From Carya illinoinensis (Eukaryota > Streptophyta > Magnoliopsida > Fagales > Juglandaceae), in NCBI RefSeq assembly GCF_018687715.1, contig NC_056759.1, positions 30,194,385 through 30,258,384 on the forward strand: a DNA stretch of 64,000 bases, in the 5' to 3' direction. Shown one piece after another: positions 47,462 to 60,590 of the stretch (position 1 is its first letter; every line of letters starts with the position of its first letter). The notes beneath the pieces are model-generated. The model did not search any database. It worked only from the letters and a program-made list of their open reading frames with translations, and was not told the DNA's origin. The translations under genes and the position numbers were made by a program.

Positions 47462-48301
47462 GAGTGCCTCTATACATTTCTTTCTTCTTAGATACTTTAT
47501 TGCCAGCTGTTTTTTGGGTTGGAGAGTTCCCATTGTTTGATCTTTTTCTTTACATAGTTAAGGATGACGCATATATAAGGCACCTAGCTGACTCACGTGC
47601 ATGGCAATATTTTGATGATCAATACCCAGAGTTTGGCAACAAGACTTGTAATGTGCGCGAGGACTCACAACCGATGGATTTAATTCTTTTGGTCGTATGA
47701 GTACAAGTTACAGCACCTGGCCTATAGTGTTGATGCAATATAATTTTCCACAATGGAAGTGCATAAAGGCACTGAAATTTTCGTTAACTTTACTTATCCA
47801 CATCCAAAGATTACCTAGGAATGATATTGACGTATTCATGTAGCTGTTAATTGAAGAGCTGAAAGATTTATGGGAAACATGAGTCAAAACTTTTGATGCA
47901 TGCACGTCGACATCTTTTTAGTTGCATGCTATGGTCATGTCGACGATAAATGATTTTCTTGCATATGGAAATCTTTCCCGTTGAAGTATCAAAGGGAAGT
48001 TAGCGTGTCCCACATATAATAAAGAAACTGCTAGTGAATAGCTAAAATATTCCCAGAAGATGTGTTTCATGGTTCATCGATGGTATCTATCAACAAATCA
48101 TGCATGGCAAAACAAAGGTGCTAGATTTGAAGGGAGAGTCGAGGATAGAACTGCACCTAAGGAGTTGTTTGGGGACATGATACTGGAACAGTTAATGGAA
48201 GTTAGAGCAAACTATTTTGGCAAGGGTTGAAGAAAGAATAAGAGGAAACAAGGCCCAACAGAATTGAATTGAACAAAGTGTAGTATTTTTTTGACCTACC
48301 A
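47462..48301 (+). pseudogene. TNP2-like transposase, 5' part (arm B)
   Basis: The first frame (47464-47700) reads KDDAYIRHLADSRAWQYFDD and QYPEFGNKTCNVREDSQPMD, a cleaner match to the TNP2 core than arm A. Further degraded pieces follow to ccaacagaattgaattgaac and gacctacc. An extra ~35 bp containing cccacatataataaagaaac near 48008 is not in arm A. The gene is cut at 48301. Confidence 0.78.
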
Positions 48302-51300
48302 TGTGGTGCCCCTGACTCCCATGTATGGAAAGGCAGGAATTGTGGCACAGAAATGATGACAACACGGGTCACACACCCTGAACGAAAAGTGCTAAGTGTG
48401 TGTACATTCAAATAGTGTATGGCAAATATCACAGCAGATAAATAAAAGATAGTCAACTAAGTACCTGAATTTTAAATACAGATTCACTAAAATAAAAGCC
48501 CTTTCAAAAGGTTATACAATTATCCAACAAAATATAATACAAAGCCAAAATACATAGACATAAGGGAAATAAATCCCATAGCGAACAAGCGACCACAAGT
48601 CACTCTTGTGGCGTCGATCCCTCAGGCTCAATGTCCACCTCTGCATAAAAAATTTACGATTCCATAGGATAGGAATACTACTCAAGATTATGAATTTCAG
48701 TAAGTAACTAACCAAACAACCCAAGAGATAAAAACATATTTAAACAACCAACATGTATGCATGAACATGTTGAAACATGCATAAGACCAAACCATAATTT
48801 TTCCCACAAATGACCATTTTCCAATGCATGCCAAAAATTTCATTTGGCCCAAAACAAGTCCATTAAACTAAACAACCAGTAGTTTTCCAAAAAATGGTCC
48901 AAATATAAATCCACAATTTTCCTAGAAAATGATCTACATATATCCATTTATCAAAATCTACCATTTTCCTAGAAAATGGACAACATATCCAATTATCTCG
49001 TATGCACCATGATCTCCCCTAGGGACCATCTGCACACCCTGGCTCCCTTCGGCACACCAAAGGTAATGATCATGCATCTGACTTCGTAACTAGCGATGGC
49101 CAACTCCACGTCCAATGCATTCGTGACCAAGTATCTTCTAGCCTCCACCAATCGAGGGGCCATGGAGTTGGCACGAGAGTGTTACCATCTCATCCAAACC
49201 ACCCAGCGCCAACCCAGGGATCGTCAATCAATTTTATACATTCCCGAGTAACCAGAGTGGACACATGAAAATGCATGCAATAGAATAATGAATGTCATGA
49301 CACATTACTCAACTAATAAAATATCCAATCACAGTCTAACTCCACAAATAAACCTATTCTCCAATTCAACCCAAAACCCACATCCGACAACAACCACAAT
49401 CCATAAATCCATACTTCTCAGACTTAAGCCCCATCACAACTAATCAGACTGCATAAACGAGTTAGCGTAAAAATATATTTAAATCTCAATAAATTTTTTG
49501 AAAAATTACTTACAACGACTGAAAGGAAAAATCTGGAAGATCCAAGCACGCAAGCACTCGGTTAATGCCAAAAGTGGTGGAGCAATGTTTCTAAGGGGTG
49601 GCCGTGGGTCACAAAGCTGAGAAAATTGAGGGGGAGTTAGGGAGAGGATTGGGCTGGACATGGGGAAGCTAAAGGGGTCATGGGTGGTTCGGTGCGGCAG
49701 CGAGCTAGCTCACGGTGGCATGATGGAAGCCTCACTCACACTCAAGCATTTACTTCTTGCATCTCCATCATGGCGCTAAGGTCGTGTGAGAGGAAGAACT
49801 CATTTTGGGTTGTGCGTGATAGAGGGGGAAGGGGCTATTGTGAGGGAAGAAGAAGGTGTTGGGCGTTCGTGGAGCTCGAAGGTGGCTTGAGGAGGCAGTG
49901 GGTGGCACCATGGTGGTGGATCTGGCCATGAGAGGGAGGAAAACTCATGTGAGATGGGTTCATGTGTGGGGGGAGGTGGAAGAGCTAGGGTTGGCTTGGG
50001 TCCAAGGGGGCAGTCACCGAAGGTAAGGGGAGTCACTGGTGGCCGTGTAGTGCTGGGCTGAGGAACCCGTGGGTTCTAGCTTGCTGTGCGGACAGGGAGG
50101 GAGCTGCGGTGGCTAGCTCCCATGGGGGTTATGTAACAAACCACTATTTCTTTCTCTTATAGTTACGAGCCTTGTTCTACATGCCGAATCTCAATGTTGT
50201 GTTTTAAAAGATACCAAGTAGATTTTAAAACAAACCCAGTATTTTAAAGCTTATGAATATTTTCAATGTCCTGAAAATATTTATATGTGATATTTTTAGT
50301 GTTATCAGACTAAGCTTTGTTTTAAATAACATAATTATAATATTTTTGAAGAGCTCCAAAAATATTATAATTGTGGAAAATTATTTAATTTAAATGACTT
50401 TAGTTATTTAAAAATATTACAAGATTTAAAATATGTTGAAAACTCTAAATTAATTTAAATGGTTTTATTCTCTTCAAATGATTAACAAGACTTCATCATT
50501 TAATTAATGATGAAGGAATATTATTTTATAAACTTTAGTTTATAAAATACTATTCTATCTTAATTCCTCTAAGTGTTTTAAATTAAATAAATGCTTACAC
50601 ATTTTCAAATCAGTACTTAAACTCACCATTAGATCCTTTCGAAGATACCAAGAAGAATGGCCTGGATTAAATACCCAAGCCCTTAGCTTTTTCCCCTCAC
50701 TTTTTCTCTTTCCCTCTCTCTCCTCTCCCTCTCTCTAGCCCGATGGAAGCCCTCTCTTTCTTCCTCCACCCTAGCCACCGCCGACCGCCTAGCCTCACCT
50801 CCACCACCGGCAACTCCCCTCCCCACCGGCGTGTCCCTCCTCCCACTCGTGAGCTCCACGCAGCTCTCCTTCTCCTTCAATGGCAACTCAACCGAAATGG
50901 ATTTCAAGCCCATTTCTCCTCCTTGCGCCGCCACATGCGGCCACCTTGACCTCCAACCACCACCAACAGCTTCACTACCACACCACTACCAATGGCCTCC
51001 CCCAACCGCCCTTCCCTAACAATTCCCATGCCCAGCCGAAATCCCCACCCCTCTCACTCTCCCCCTCTTTCCCACAGGTGTTTCTCAACCTCATGGCCAG
51101 ATCTACTACCGTGGACCACCGTACAGCCACCACCTTGCCACCATAGCTCTACCACACCTCCCTTAAGCCCTCCTTGACTAGCCATCAACCACTCAAGCCT
51201 CCCTCTCCATTTCACTTGGTTGAGACCCACTGCCCAAACCCCCTCCATGAACCACCGTACGAAGACCGCGTGCCACCTTGGCACCGTCATAAGGTCAACA

Positions 51301-53908
51301 CTCTAAGACCACAACAAAACCCTCCGAAGCTTAGATCCACACCTGTAGCTACCTTCAATGGCCCAAACAGCCACCGTACGTGGTTTAACCATCACGTATG
51401 ACTCTTCCAATGCCTTTAACTGTGGTGGATAGTGAGCAACGCACGGGTTATTCCATTAATGGTATAACCCTCTATCTCTTGTTAATTATATTAAATGTTA
51501 GTTGATAGGTTGTGGACTATGCTGTTAGTGTTGTGGAGTTCATTGCGTAGTTGTGAAGTGAAGTATGGTTGTGTAGTAAAGTGTTAGGCGCAATTGTTTA
51601 GTGTGCTGTGTAGTGTTGTGGACTGTGTTGTGAAGTATGGCTGTGAGGTGTATACTGTAATTGTAATGCGGTGTAGTGTTGTGAAGGGAGTATACGTGGA
51701 GTGTGCTTCATGTAGTGCGGCAATGCACCATGTGTCGTGCGCCCTAGTAATGTGTGGCGTAGTGTGAAGAGAGTACATGTGATTCGTACTCCATATTGTG
51801 TAGCGATGCACCGTATGACGTGTTGCGAAGAAAATGATGGTTGCGTAGTTGAGGAGCGTAGAGCATATTGTGTAGTGTCGGGAACTGTGAAACAATATCC
51901 CGAAATAGTTGTGATGTGGCCTATAGTTCGAGGTGACTAGTGCCACCTTGAGGTTGACATATGGCTTAGAGTATGTGTGAAGTGATGGGATAGTGTAAGC
52001 GTAGTGTAGCGGAAGCATGACGGGTGTCATGACATAACTCGGGATTTGTCTCGAGCTACATGATGTGACGTAGATGTAGCGGTGAATGGAGCCCTGTCGT
52101 GTTAAGTGGTAGGATGAACTTGTAAAGGGGCCGAGAAGTAGGAAGGTCCTGCTGACTAGGTTTGAGTATGGAGTTTGTTTATACAAGTGGGTGTTCATTG
52201 GACTATAAGTTGATCTTCGGTGATAAAGGGTAAAGTACATGTGCATCTGGTGAGACACGTGTACCAAACGGATTTACCATATATAATGAGTAATCTGTCC
52301 TAAGCATGGATGCACGATGTTTAAGCCTTAGAGTTGGTTTAAAGTCATTTGGCATGTATGGTTGGGAATTTGGATTGGGAAGCATGAAGGTAGTATTGGG
52401 TATGTTGTCTAGGATCAGGATGTGTGACTTAGTTAGTTTGAGTCATGCATCATAATTTGGTTAATAGGAGAGTAAGGCGAAGGTTTGAATGTCTTAACCC
52501 TAAGGTGAAATGCGGAGGTAGTGATGGTAAATGGACCCTAAAGGTTTTAGCATAGTAAATAGCACGTAAGAACCCAGGGATGGACAGAGAGTGTTCCAAG
52601 TGAAGCATAGTTCTATTTCTAGCATAGTTACTTATGCATTAAATAGAGAATGAGGTTGAGTTTATGTGTATGCATGTAGTTTGCCATCTGACATGCACAT
52701 GAATGGACTGCATGGAATGAGTATGGCATGGAGTCCAAGTAAGTATTATGTTCATACTCTTCTAGAGTTTTCTAAATAAACAAAAATGAAAATGAGATGC
52801 TTTTACTTTACGATGATTTACGAAACACGCTTTATGAAAGAATGCTAAGTATAAGTTTTCAAATATAAGTATCTAACGGCCCTACTCGGCAGCCCCTTTT
52901 TATGCACCTCAAAGTATGTAAGTGTATACATGTGAATAGATGTTATACGTAGTAAGTACTGGATGTATTTTCATGAAATGAAATGTGAGGCTTAGACCTT
53001 TTGCTTTAAACGATGCGAAGAAATAGTTTTAAATGTCCCTATGAACTGATGTTTTAAAGGATGCCATGAAAGATGATGCTTAATGTTCATGCTTTTAAAT
53101 GACGTTTACGAATGAACGGACTAAAAGAACTGAAAAAATTGAAAGAAATGACTAAATGTTTAATGTATGAAAATATGTAACGGTCATGTGAATGAACGGA
53201 TAAGGGTACTGAAGGACTGGATTGGGCAGATTGCAATGCCGGGTAAGTAATACTGGTAATGAACCCAGCGCTGCATCCTAATGAAATGGATTCCTAATTC
53301 GTGGCCATGGGCAGAATCAGGGTCTAAAAGACTGCTAACCCTCACACACGGGAAGTAACAGTGTGCAACGGCCAATGAAAGTGATAAGAAGAAATGTATG
53401 CATGATAAGACTCTTTAAGAAATGAAGGCAGCAAGACGTTGGGAACTGGTTACTAAAAGAAAACCCTTTTTAAAGAAAAACTCCGCCTCACAACGTTTTA
53501 AAATGAAATAAATGTCTATGTATGATATGTATGGAGTGATGAATGTATGACTGAAAACCTATGCTATTATATTTTAACTTTATGAAGTAATGTTAACGAG
53601 TCATCGACTTATTTTAGTTTTTATGTGGGCCCTCCCAAAGACAAGATGAGCATGATGCGTCAAAATGGACACGGCCTAAGGGGAAGAGCACGAAAGCTTA
53701 AGCACAACATTTTGTATGAAAGACTTGAATTTAAAAATTTAACATTTTCCGCTGTAACCTTTTAAATTAAGAAATATGTTTTATTTATAAAAATGGAGTC
53801 TTTTGTATCCTGACATGGAAGGAAAAGAAATTTGAAAAGGAATCATAATTCTCATCTATTTTCATAAAATCATTTTCGAAAGGACCTACCATAATGACAA
53901 GTGTTACA
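48302..53908. mobile_element. Long non-coding LTR-like insertion (~5.6 kb), arm B
   Basis: The match to 24145-29873, starting TGTGGTGCCCCTGACTCCC and ending GTGTTACA. It has a small internal deletion near 49256 relative to 25115-25205. No polyprotein is present. The left flank here is tacca and the right gatta, again not matching. Confidence 0.45.
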
Positions 53909-55577
53909 GATTAGTCTCTAGTGAGGGGGGAACATTGGTGAGTATTAACAAAAAAATGAAGGATACGATCAATACAAGAAAAGATCTTGAGAGAATATGA
54001 ATTAAACATAATCTTTATTTACGGATGGAAGGCAACAGGGTGGCTATGCTGCATACAAGTTTTATGATGACAAAAGTGAGAGGATGAACTTTTGCAAATG
54101 GTTGTAAGGTGTGAAGTTGTTAGATGGTTATGCTTCAAATATCGGTAGATGCGTGAGCCATGATAACTGGAAAATCAGTGGATTGAAAAGTCATGACTGT
54201 CATGTATTATTGCAGAACTTGTTACCAGTGGGAATTCGTGGGAAGCTGACTTCTAGTGTACGTATTGTCATAACTGAACTCTATATGTTTTCTAAGGATT
54301 TGTGCTCTTGGGTTATAAATCGAGAGATGTTGCAGAAGATGGAAGATGACATTGCTACTATACTTTGTAAATTCGAGCAGATATTTCCACTATCATTTTT
54401 CGATGTAATGGTCTATTTAGGATTACATTTACCTCATAAGGTACTGTTAGGTGGACCAGTGCAATTTCTTTGGATATATACAGTTGAAAGATATTTGGGT
54501 AGATTGAAGCGCATTGTTGGGATAAAGCCCGAGCTGAGGGTTCAATAGTAGAAGCTTATATAAATGGTGAATAGTTGACATTTTGCTTTCTATATCTTAG
54601 TGGTGTTGAAACACGATTTAATCGTGAAGAGCAAAATGTTGATCTTGCTGCTCCTCCCCCTTGTGAGCTAATTGTGTTTTCCAAAATGTACGATGCTTGG
54701 GTGCACAAATAGGGTATGACTTTTTTGGTGGTGAGTTAGAAAAAGCTTAATGGTACGTGTTGAATAATTGTCAAGAAATTAATTACTATCTAAGGTATGT
54801 CAACGCATACTTGGAATAATTTTAAAATAAAAAATTTAATCTTAACGAATGTCTTCAAATATTCTATTATTTTGCACTTATGTACAATGAACACATGGAC
54901 AAACTTAGGACAAAAGGCATAGAGAATATAGAGGTGAGACACAAAGAAGAATTTCCCGAATGGTTTGAACAACGTGTAAGCATTTAAATGTCAAATGACA
55001 TAATTTTTTTTTTGAACCATTTCAATTCTAAATAACTAAATAATATTTTGTCAATACTTCAATTGTTAGATTCTGGAACAACGTGCTCATGATCTTGCAT
55101 TAGTTTCTCTTGAATTGTTTACATTGGACTATGATCTTTTACATAGAGCATTTTGATACACTGCATACACGGTTGGATGTTATAGATTCTATAATTTGGA
55201 CCGTGAATGTAATAAAAAAAATCCAAAACTGTGGATTGTTAGTCAAGGGTAGTCATGGAACAGATGATATTGACTGCTATGGTGTCATACGTAACACTAT
55301 TGGCTTGAAATACTTGGGTGGAAATGTGACATATTTATTTGTTGACCATGGTGCACTCAAACTAATCCCCTTATATAGAGATGACGTCCCACCCGTGCAT
55401 CTCGACACATCCGTATTAATTGATCATTTAGTAGAAGTAAGAAAGACAGAAGAAGCAGAGTTTGATGAAGAAGAAGAAGAAGAATCCGAAGACAAAGTCA
55501 ATGAAGAAAATGAAGAAAAGGTTGATGATGATAGTGAAGATATTATTGAAGGCAATTCTAAAACAAGCATGGACTAA
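53909..55577 (+). pseudogene. TNP2-like transposase, 3' part (arm B)
   Basis: The DUF4218-like frame 54111-54548 is uninterrupted here for 145 codons (ISGLKSHDCHVLLQNLLPVG, PLSFFDVMVYLGLHLPHKV, GGPVQFLWIYTVERYLGRL), whereas arm A has a stop inside. A second frame, 55110-55577 (155 aa), joins a DUF4216-like start (GSHGTDDIDCYGVIRNTIGL) directly to an acidic tail because of a deletion. Broken frames lie between them. Confidence 0.8.
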
Positions 55578-55697
55578 AAAAATCTAAAGATGAAGAAGAA
55601 AAGTATTAACTATTTTATTTACATAGGTGATGGTACAATATCACTTTCCATAATTCATTTTAATCTAATTCTTTTATCATATCAATCATTTTCAAGG

Positions 55698-56890
55698 ATG
55701 CAACCAAAACGACAACAAAGAAATGTGCCTCCCCCCAGTCCCAACCGACTGACAAGTCCCCAAATGAGGAATCCACTCCTCAACAAGTTGATACACAAGA
55801 GACAAATAGCCAGTTAGCACCTAAGAGTAAAGAAACGATTTGATAATTAATTATATTTTAATACTCACAAAGACTGAATTTAATAATTTTATGTGTGCTC
55901 ATAGAGATAGTTCCGAATGAGATTAAGGATCAGGTTTGGAGTCGTGTATTGGTCAGTTTATGTGCCATAGTAAATTTTTTAAGTGGTGCTGATCAAATAT
56001 ATTTTTGATGTAATTGAATTTTTAGGATGAATTCGACCTCAATTTTGGCCGTAGTGAAGTTGTGCGAATTGTGAATGAGTTGATGGCTACATTATTTTAG
56101 CGTCACAATGGATGATGTCATCACCACTTCAAGAAATTTTAGAAGTTGGAAGAGGCCGCTTTGTCCCAAATGAAGTTAGATGATTAGAGAAAGTGTTGTA
56201 ATCTTTTCGCAAGTCCAGGTTATCAGGTATCCTAGATTTTTACCCTAAAAGTTATGTACATTTATATTAGTTAATTAACATGGTATATAACTTTGTAACA
56301 CTTAAAGTTCCATAAATGCACAAAGTAGAATGGTTTTGAATATCCACCATCGCGCCGATAAAATGGTAACTAATAACTTATAGAAATTCACTAATTTTTT
56401 TCATATTCTTTTATTTAAGTACTAATATTATTTTTTAAAATTACTTATGTGGCTATGTTAGAAACATGGTGATCCCGAAAATTTCTCCCTCATTCATGTC
56501 TATTCTGCTACTCACACCGATGAGCACATTGAGTGGATTGATCCTATGGCCAAAGATAATTATGTAAGTGATGTTATTTTCTGTGAATAAGTTATGCCAC
56601 ATGAGAATAAATATTATATTTGAATTGAATTTCTTTTAATATGATTGAGATGCAATCAACTTTTGAGGAATCATCTCCTAGTGACATGGACATATTTGCG
56701 CAATTGCTTGGGACCAAGTTTGGTTTGGTAAGAGGTTTGAGACGTTCTTTTAAGCGTGCTAGTTCATCATCCACGACCTTGAATTTAGAATTTAATAATC
56801 TTACCAATGATTTAAATGCAGCACATTAAGAAATTGAGCAAATGAAGTCGAGATAGTAGGAGTTGGAGTCTCTATTATCGTGACAGTCTG
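55698..56890 (+). pseudogene. Transposase_24-like gene (arm B)
   Basis: Starts MQPKRQQRNVPPPSPNRL at 55698. The hallmark SPSDMDIFAQLLGTKFGLV is near 56680-56735. A stop appears near 56097 (TAG where arm A has TGG), and stops in the coiled-coil end are shared with arm A, so decay began before duplication. Confidence 0.7.
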
Positions 56891-56921
56891 ATTTAGAAAC
56901 GCATTTGTAGAAGCAACAATG

Positions 56922-57863
56922 TAACACTTGGGTCTAGTGCCAAGCTGTTTCAAAGAATTTTTGGATTCATATGTGCGAAAATTCATTTGAGTTTTCAAAT
57001 ATTTTTTTTTAGTAGATTACGGGTTTAAAAACTCTATTTTTGTGGATTATGATTTTCTTTGGGTTCAATATTTAACTTAAAAATATTTTATGGGCCAAGA
57101 TAATTTTTGAAGAAGTTGGTTTTTTTTTTCTTTGGAGTTTGATTCAATGTCCAAAATTCAGTGAAAAGCCATTTTTAAAAAATTTTTTCCATGCATGCAC
57201 GTCTCTCATACACGTCTATCCTCCTTTTTTTTTTTTTTTTTTTTTCTCATCTAGGGTTTTGCCATTGAACTCTATAAATACACATATTTCTCTCAAAGAA
57301 GTTGCTGCAACCTAAGTTTTCAGTTAATAAAAAATCACATCCTAGCCCTTAGGCAAACCGTGTACCCTAGTCTAGTCTTTGACTCCATGTTGCTACTGCT
57401 AGCCACTGCCCAAAGGTTAGTCTATCACACCACCATAAGCCACGATGACCACCTCCGCAAGCCCAATGCCTCCACTCACACAACCTACAACCCCTCTACT
57501 CAGCCACCATGTGACCCAGCCGAACCACCCAGCTCTCCAATGTTCCATCTCAAGCCAAGTCACAGCTCTGTTTTGCATGCATAAAATAGTGCATGGCCTT
57601 CCTCCTCCGTAAGTTCCCAGCCACTCACCGTCATGCACCATAGCTAGCTGTGAGACACTATCCAGATTTTTTGCCACTAGGGTTCTGCCTTGACAACCTA
57701 GCGCCTCAGCTCTCTCACTTGGTCACCTTTGCTGGCTTAGTGTAGGCCTCAACAAACTGCCACCACCCAACATTTTCTCTTTTGCTGTTTCTGCGTGATA
57801 TAATAATTGTTTTGTTCTATGCCTCCATAACCCTAGTGTTTGCTAGGGGTGGATCTTTTACCT
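56922..57863 (+). mobile_element. LTR-like fragment starting TGTAACACTTGGG, arm B
   Basis: The counterpart of 33173-34152 with a TATA-like ctataaatacac near 57270. The LTR-like text may continue past 57863, where arm A is cut by Copia sequence. No end could be fixed. Confidence 0.45.
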
Positions 57864-59104
57864 TATTACCCGTAGTTAGTGAACTTGGCAAATTTAGAGA
57901 TTTCTGGTTATTTTAATTCTTTTCCAGTTGGTTTGAGTTAACTCTTTTATTTTGGACTTGGACTGTAAATTATTTTTGGGTCTAGTAGTATTATTTTAGC
58001 TTCACTGTTTTAATGCTTAAGTGGAATGGACTTAGTATTTTTAAATGGGCTCTATTTTTGTTTCATAATATTTCAGAAACTTTATTTGTTTAACAAAAAA
58101 TATTAAAGGTTTTAATTATATTATTCATAGTTTATTTTACAATTAGATTTCAATTATAAATAGTAAGTGTTTAATTTTTTTTATTGTTAAAACAATTTAA
58201 GTCTATTGTATGAAATGAATCTTTGATGTTATTGGAATAGATTTGGATATAATTATCTATTAAAGTTATTATTTGTTAATTAAGAAATATGTTAAGAATA
58301 TTTAAATGATAGGGGTATTATTATATTTCTTGTAAAGTTGAATAACTATATTAATTATAGGAAAGTAAACTTATTTTAAGAGAGGAGTTTTCCACGACCT
58401 AATTTATTAGTATTTGCTTGTGCTTATGTGAAGTGGCCGATGGCCATTGTGAAGTGTGGGGACTGAATTTGCTATTTAAATTAGTGTGTTTTTCATAATA
58501 AATATTGTTGTTGTTATGTCATTCCTCATGCAATAACTGATGCATTATAATTGACACATGTTTATGATAATCTTTTCATTGAGTTCTGATTTTGTGTGAA
58601 AATTGAAATTTGTAAAATTGTTGGATTTGGTGTCAAAAGATTTTGTGGGTGTTTGTGTATCACGATCTTAAGCCGAGATGGGGTATTATCTCGATAGAGT
58701 TTTTTTGTTTACTTAGGAGTGTATAAAATTGAGTAACGTCCTCTGAGTTGTCGTCGAGCAATAACCCACTCAGGCGAGACAGACTCTAGAGTAGACAGGT
58801 CACCAAAGTTTTGAATACAATAGAGTCTGGGAAGTGGAAGCTTAGGCGACAATTGTGGACTGATCTAACTTTTGAGGTAATAATCCTTAAGATCCATAGG
58901 TGTTGTAGGATATGTATTTGTGGAGCAGTTGGCTTTGGACTGCATGGCCTGCATTGGGATTTTAGACGTGATGTGCTTTTGGGAGAACTTGTTATGGTCA
59001 TAATGTTAGAACCTATGGAAGTAGAGGTAGAGAATACTGACTCCATAAGTCCTTGGGGATTAATTTTAGTCATGTGAAGCAAATTTCTATAAGGGGGGAG
59101 GATG
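57864..59104. other. No gene; possible end of a retroelement interior
   Basis: T-rich sequence with no frame of interest. At the right end aaggggggagga (about 59093-59104) directly precedes tgtgaagccc. A purine tract followed by TGT is the usual junction between a retroelement interior and its 3' LTR. Confidence 0.3.
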
Positions 59105-59217
59105 TGAAGCCCAACTAGCAACTAAGGCCCAAGTCATTATAGGACTGCCAAGCCCACCACCAAAATGATGTTGTTTTGGTCCTCTAAAACCAACAAACCC
59201 TAATTTCCTCACCTTTC

Positions 59218-59315
<98 letters not shown>

Positions 59316-59400
59316 CCACCATCTCCCATTCCGCTCCTTGTGACTAACAGTGCCTTCCTCCCTAGCTCAATCTCTCATCCCTCACCTCTTCGTCTCTCAA
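59105..59400 (+). mobile_element. Possible LTR start with (CT)46 tract
   Basis: tgtgaagcccaactagcaac follows the purine tract. The fragment includes caaaccctaatttcctcacc and then the long (CT)n tract at 59220-59311. It runs into sequence duplicated at 61690 onward, so the right end is unclear. Confidence 0.3.
59220..59311. repeat. (CT)n microsatellite, about 46 units
   Basis: A pure CT run of about 92 bases. The opposite-strand Arg-Glu repeat frame is an artefact. Confidence 0.95.
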
Positions 59401-60590
59401 TCTCTCTCCCTCCTTGTTTCTCTTTGCGATTTTTCATCTCCTAGTTTATTTTGCATCTAGTGTGCCGCTGCCACCCAAGCCTAATGTCGTGTCCCTGCCT
59501 ACGTTGTCGCGGAAAGAGACCAACCACACAGAAGTCCTACCAAAACTAGAACAGCTCACATGTAGGGATGTAAAAATAAATCGAAAAATCGAAAAACCGG
59601 CCCGGGCTGTTTGGTTTGGTCTTGCATTCGACTGGTTCAGTCCGGAATCGGTTCCTTCATTTTAAAAAGGGGTCAAATTTGATTTGAAATCGATTTTATG
59701 TTTTCTAACACCGGACCAGACCGGTTCACATATTATATATATATATTATTAATTTTTAATATTATATATAATATATTTTTTATTATATATAATTTTTTAT
59801 ATATAATATATATAATTATGTATGAAATAATATATTATAATTTATAACATAACATTTTAATCTTAAACATGAATATTTATTTGATCATATATTTTACATA
59901 TAAAAAATATATATATTAAATACATTTTATTGCCTAATAAATTCTCAACATATTTCTTTTGATAAATGTATTATTAATACTAATATACTTAATATATTAA
60001 AACTGAAAAACTGGACCAAATCAGACCAGAACTGGTAAAATCGGAAGTACCAGTTTAAGAGTTAGCCGGTACGTAATTGGTTTTAAAAAATGCAAAACCA
60101 ATATTTCCAATTCGATCCTAAATGCTGTCCAAAATCGGATCAAACTGAACTGGTTACATCTCTACTAACATGTATATAGGTGTTCTCTTTTAAGACATGT
60201 TTAACACGACTAAAACAAAATTTACGACTTCATCAACAAAATGCTAAAAATTCATTAATGTTGCGCGTAGCCACGTATTGAGAAATTTCAAACAAACCTC
60301 ACAGCATCGATCAATCATATCTTGGGGGATTTTCAAGGTGCTGTTGGGCTTCGTTATTGACATATATAAGATTATCACGAATTAGTATTTAATACCCTCT
60401 AAGAAGTTTAAGTAGACGTACAGAAAAACTCATATACCTTCTTATTCGACATTGATTAATTATACTTTAATTGTAAGGAGATCAATAATCATGTTTTGCT
60501 CGAGAAGAAGTAAAAGATGAGAAATATTTAATTAAATTCCTTGAAACAAATACAAGAAAACTAAGACAAGCCGATCGACTAAGGTAGTCT
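59400..60590. repeat. CAD 3' flank duplication, copy 1
   Basis: Outside the hAT element this matches 61720-62281. Shared text includes tttttcatctcc, ccaaaactagaacag/aa, gtatataggtgttctc, aatttacgac.tcatcaacaaaa and cgatcaatcatatcttggg. It is the 3' flank of a CAD gene, present once after the pseudogene and once after CAD-B. Confidence 0.85.
59563..60164. mobile_element. Non-autonomous hAT-like element
   Basis: This 602-bp insert starts tagggatgtaaaaa and ends ggttacatctcta. The termini are inverted with one mismatch (tagggatgtaa against tagagatgtaa). The octamers ctcacatg (59555-59562) and ctaacatg (60165-60172) are its 8-bp target duplication with one mismatch. The paralogous site near 61885-61900 lacks it. 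The interior is AT-rich with ccggaccagaccggttc near one end and no coding capacity. Confidence 0.9.

Larger units (their letters stand above)
46078..56921 (+). mobile_element. CACTA transposon, arm B copy
   Basis: It begins CACTACAAGAAAAAGGG at 46078, closer to the canonical terminus than arm A (which has AAGCAAAAA). Coding parts match arm A: TNP2-like 47462-48301 and 53909-55577, and a Transposase_24-like gene 55698-56890. The long LTR-like insert is at 48302-53908. Compared with arm A it has lost about 0.85 kb of 5' non-coding sequence at 47480 and about 0.29 kb of the DUF4216-like region at 55337. Confidence 0.82.
35365..57863. repeat. Segmental duplication, arm B
   Basis: The second copy of the block described at 14048-34152. 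It begins with ataaaaaaatattaacatatt immediately after the Copia LTR and ends at tgctaggggtggatctttta. Arm-specific differences are an extra ~0.45 kb AT-rich piece (35400-35846), an extra ~3 kb segment (36700-39670), and losses within the CACTA and long LTR-like parts. Confidence 0.9.

Noticed and set aside
51584..52267. 227-codon minus-strand frame rich in His, Thr and Tyr
   Set aside because: The G/T skew of the plus strand removes stops. The arm A counterpart is broken into different short frames, so there is no sign of coding constraint.
59087..59329. Minus-strand Arg-Glu repeat frame
   Set aside because: Again a (CT)n tract read on the other strand.
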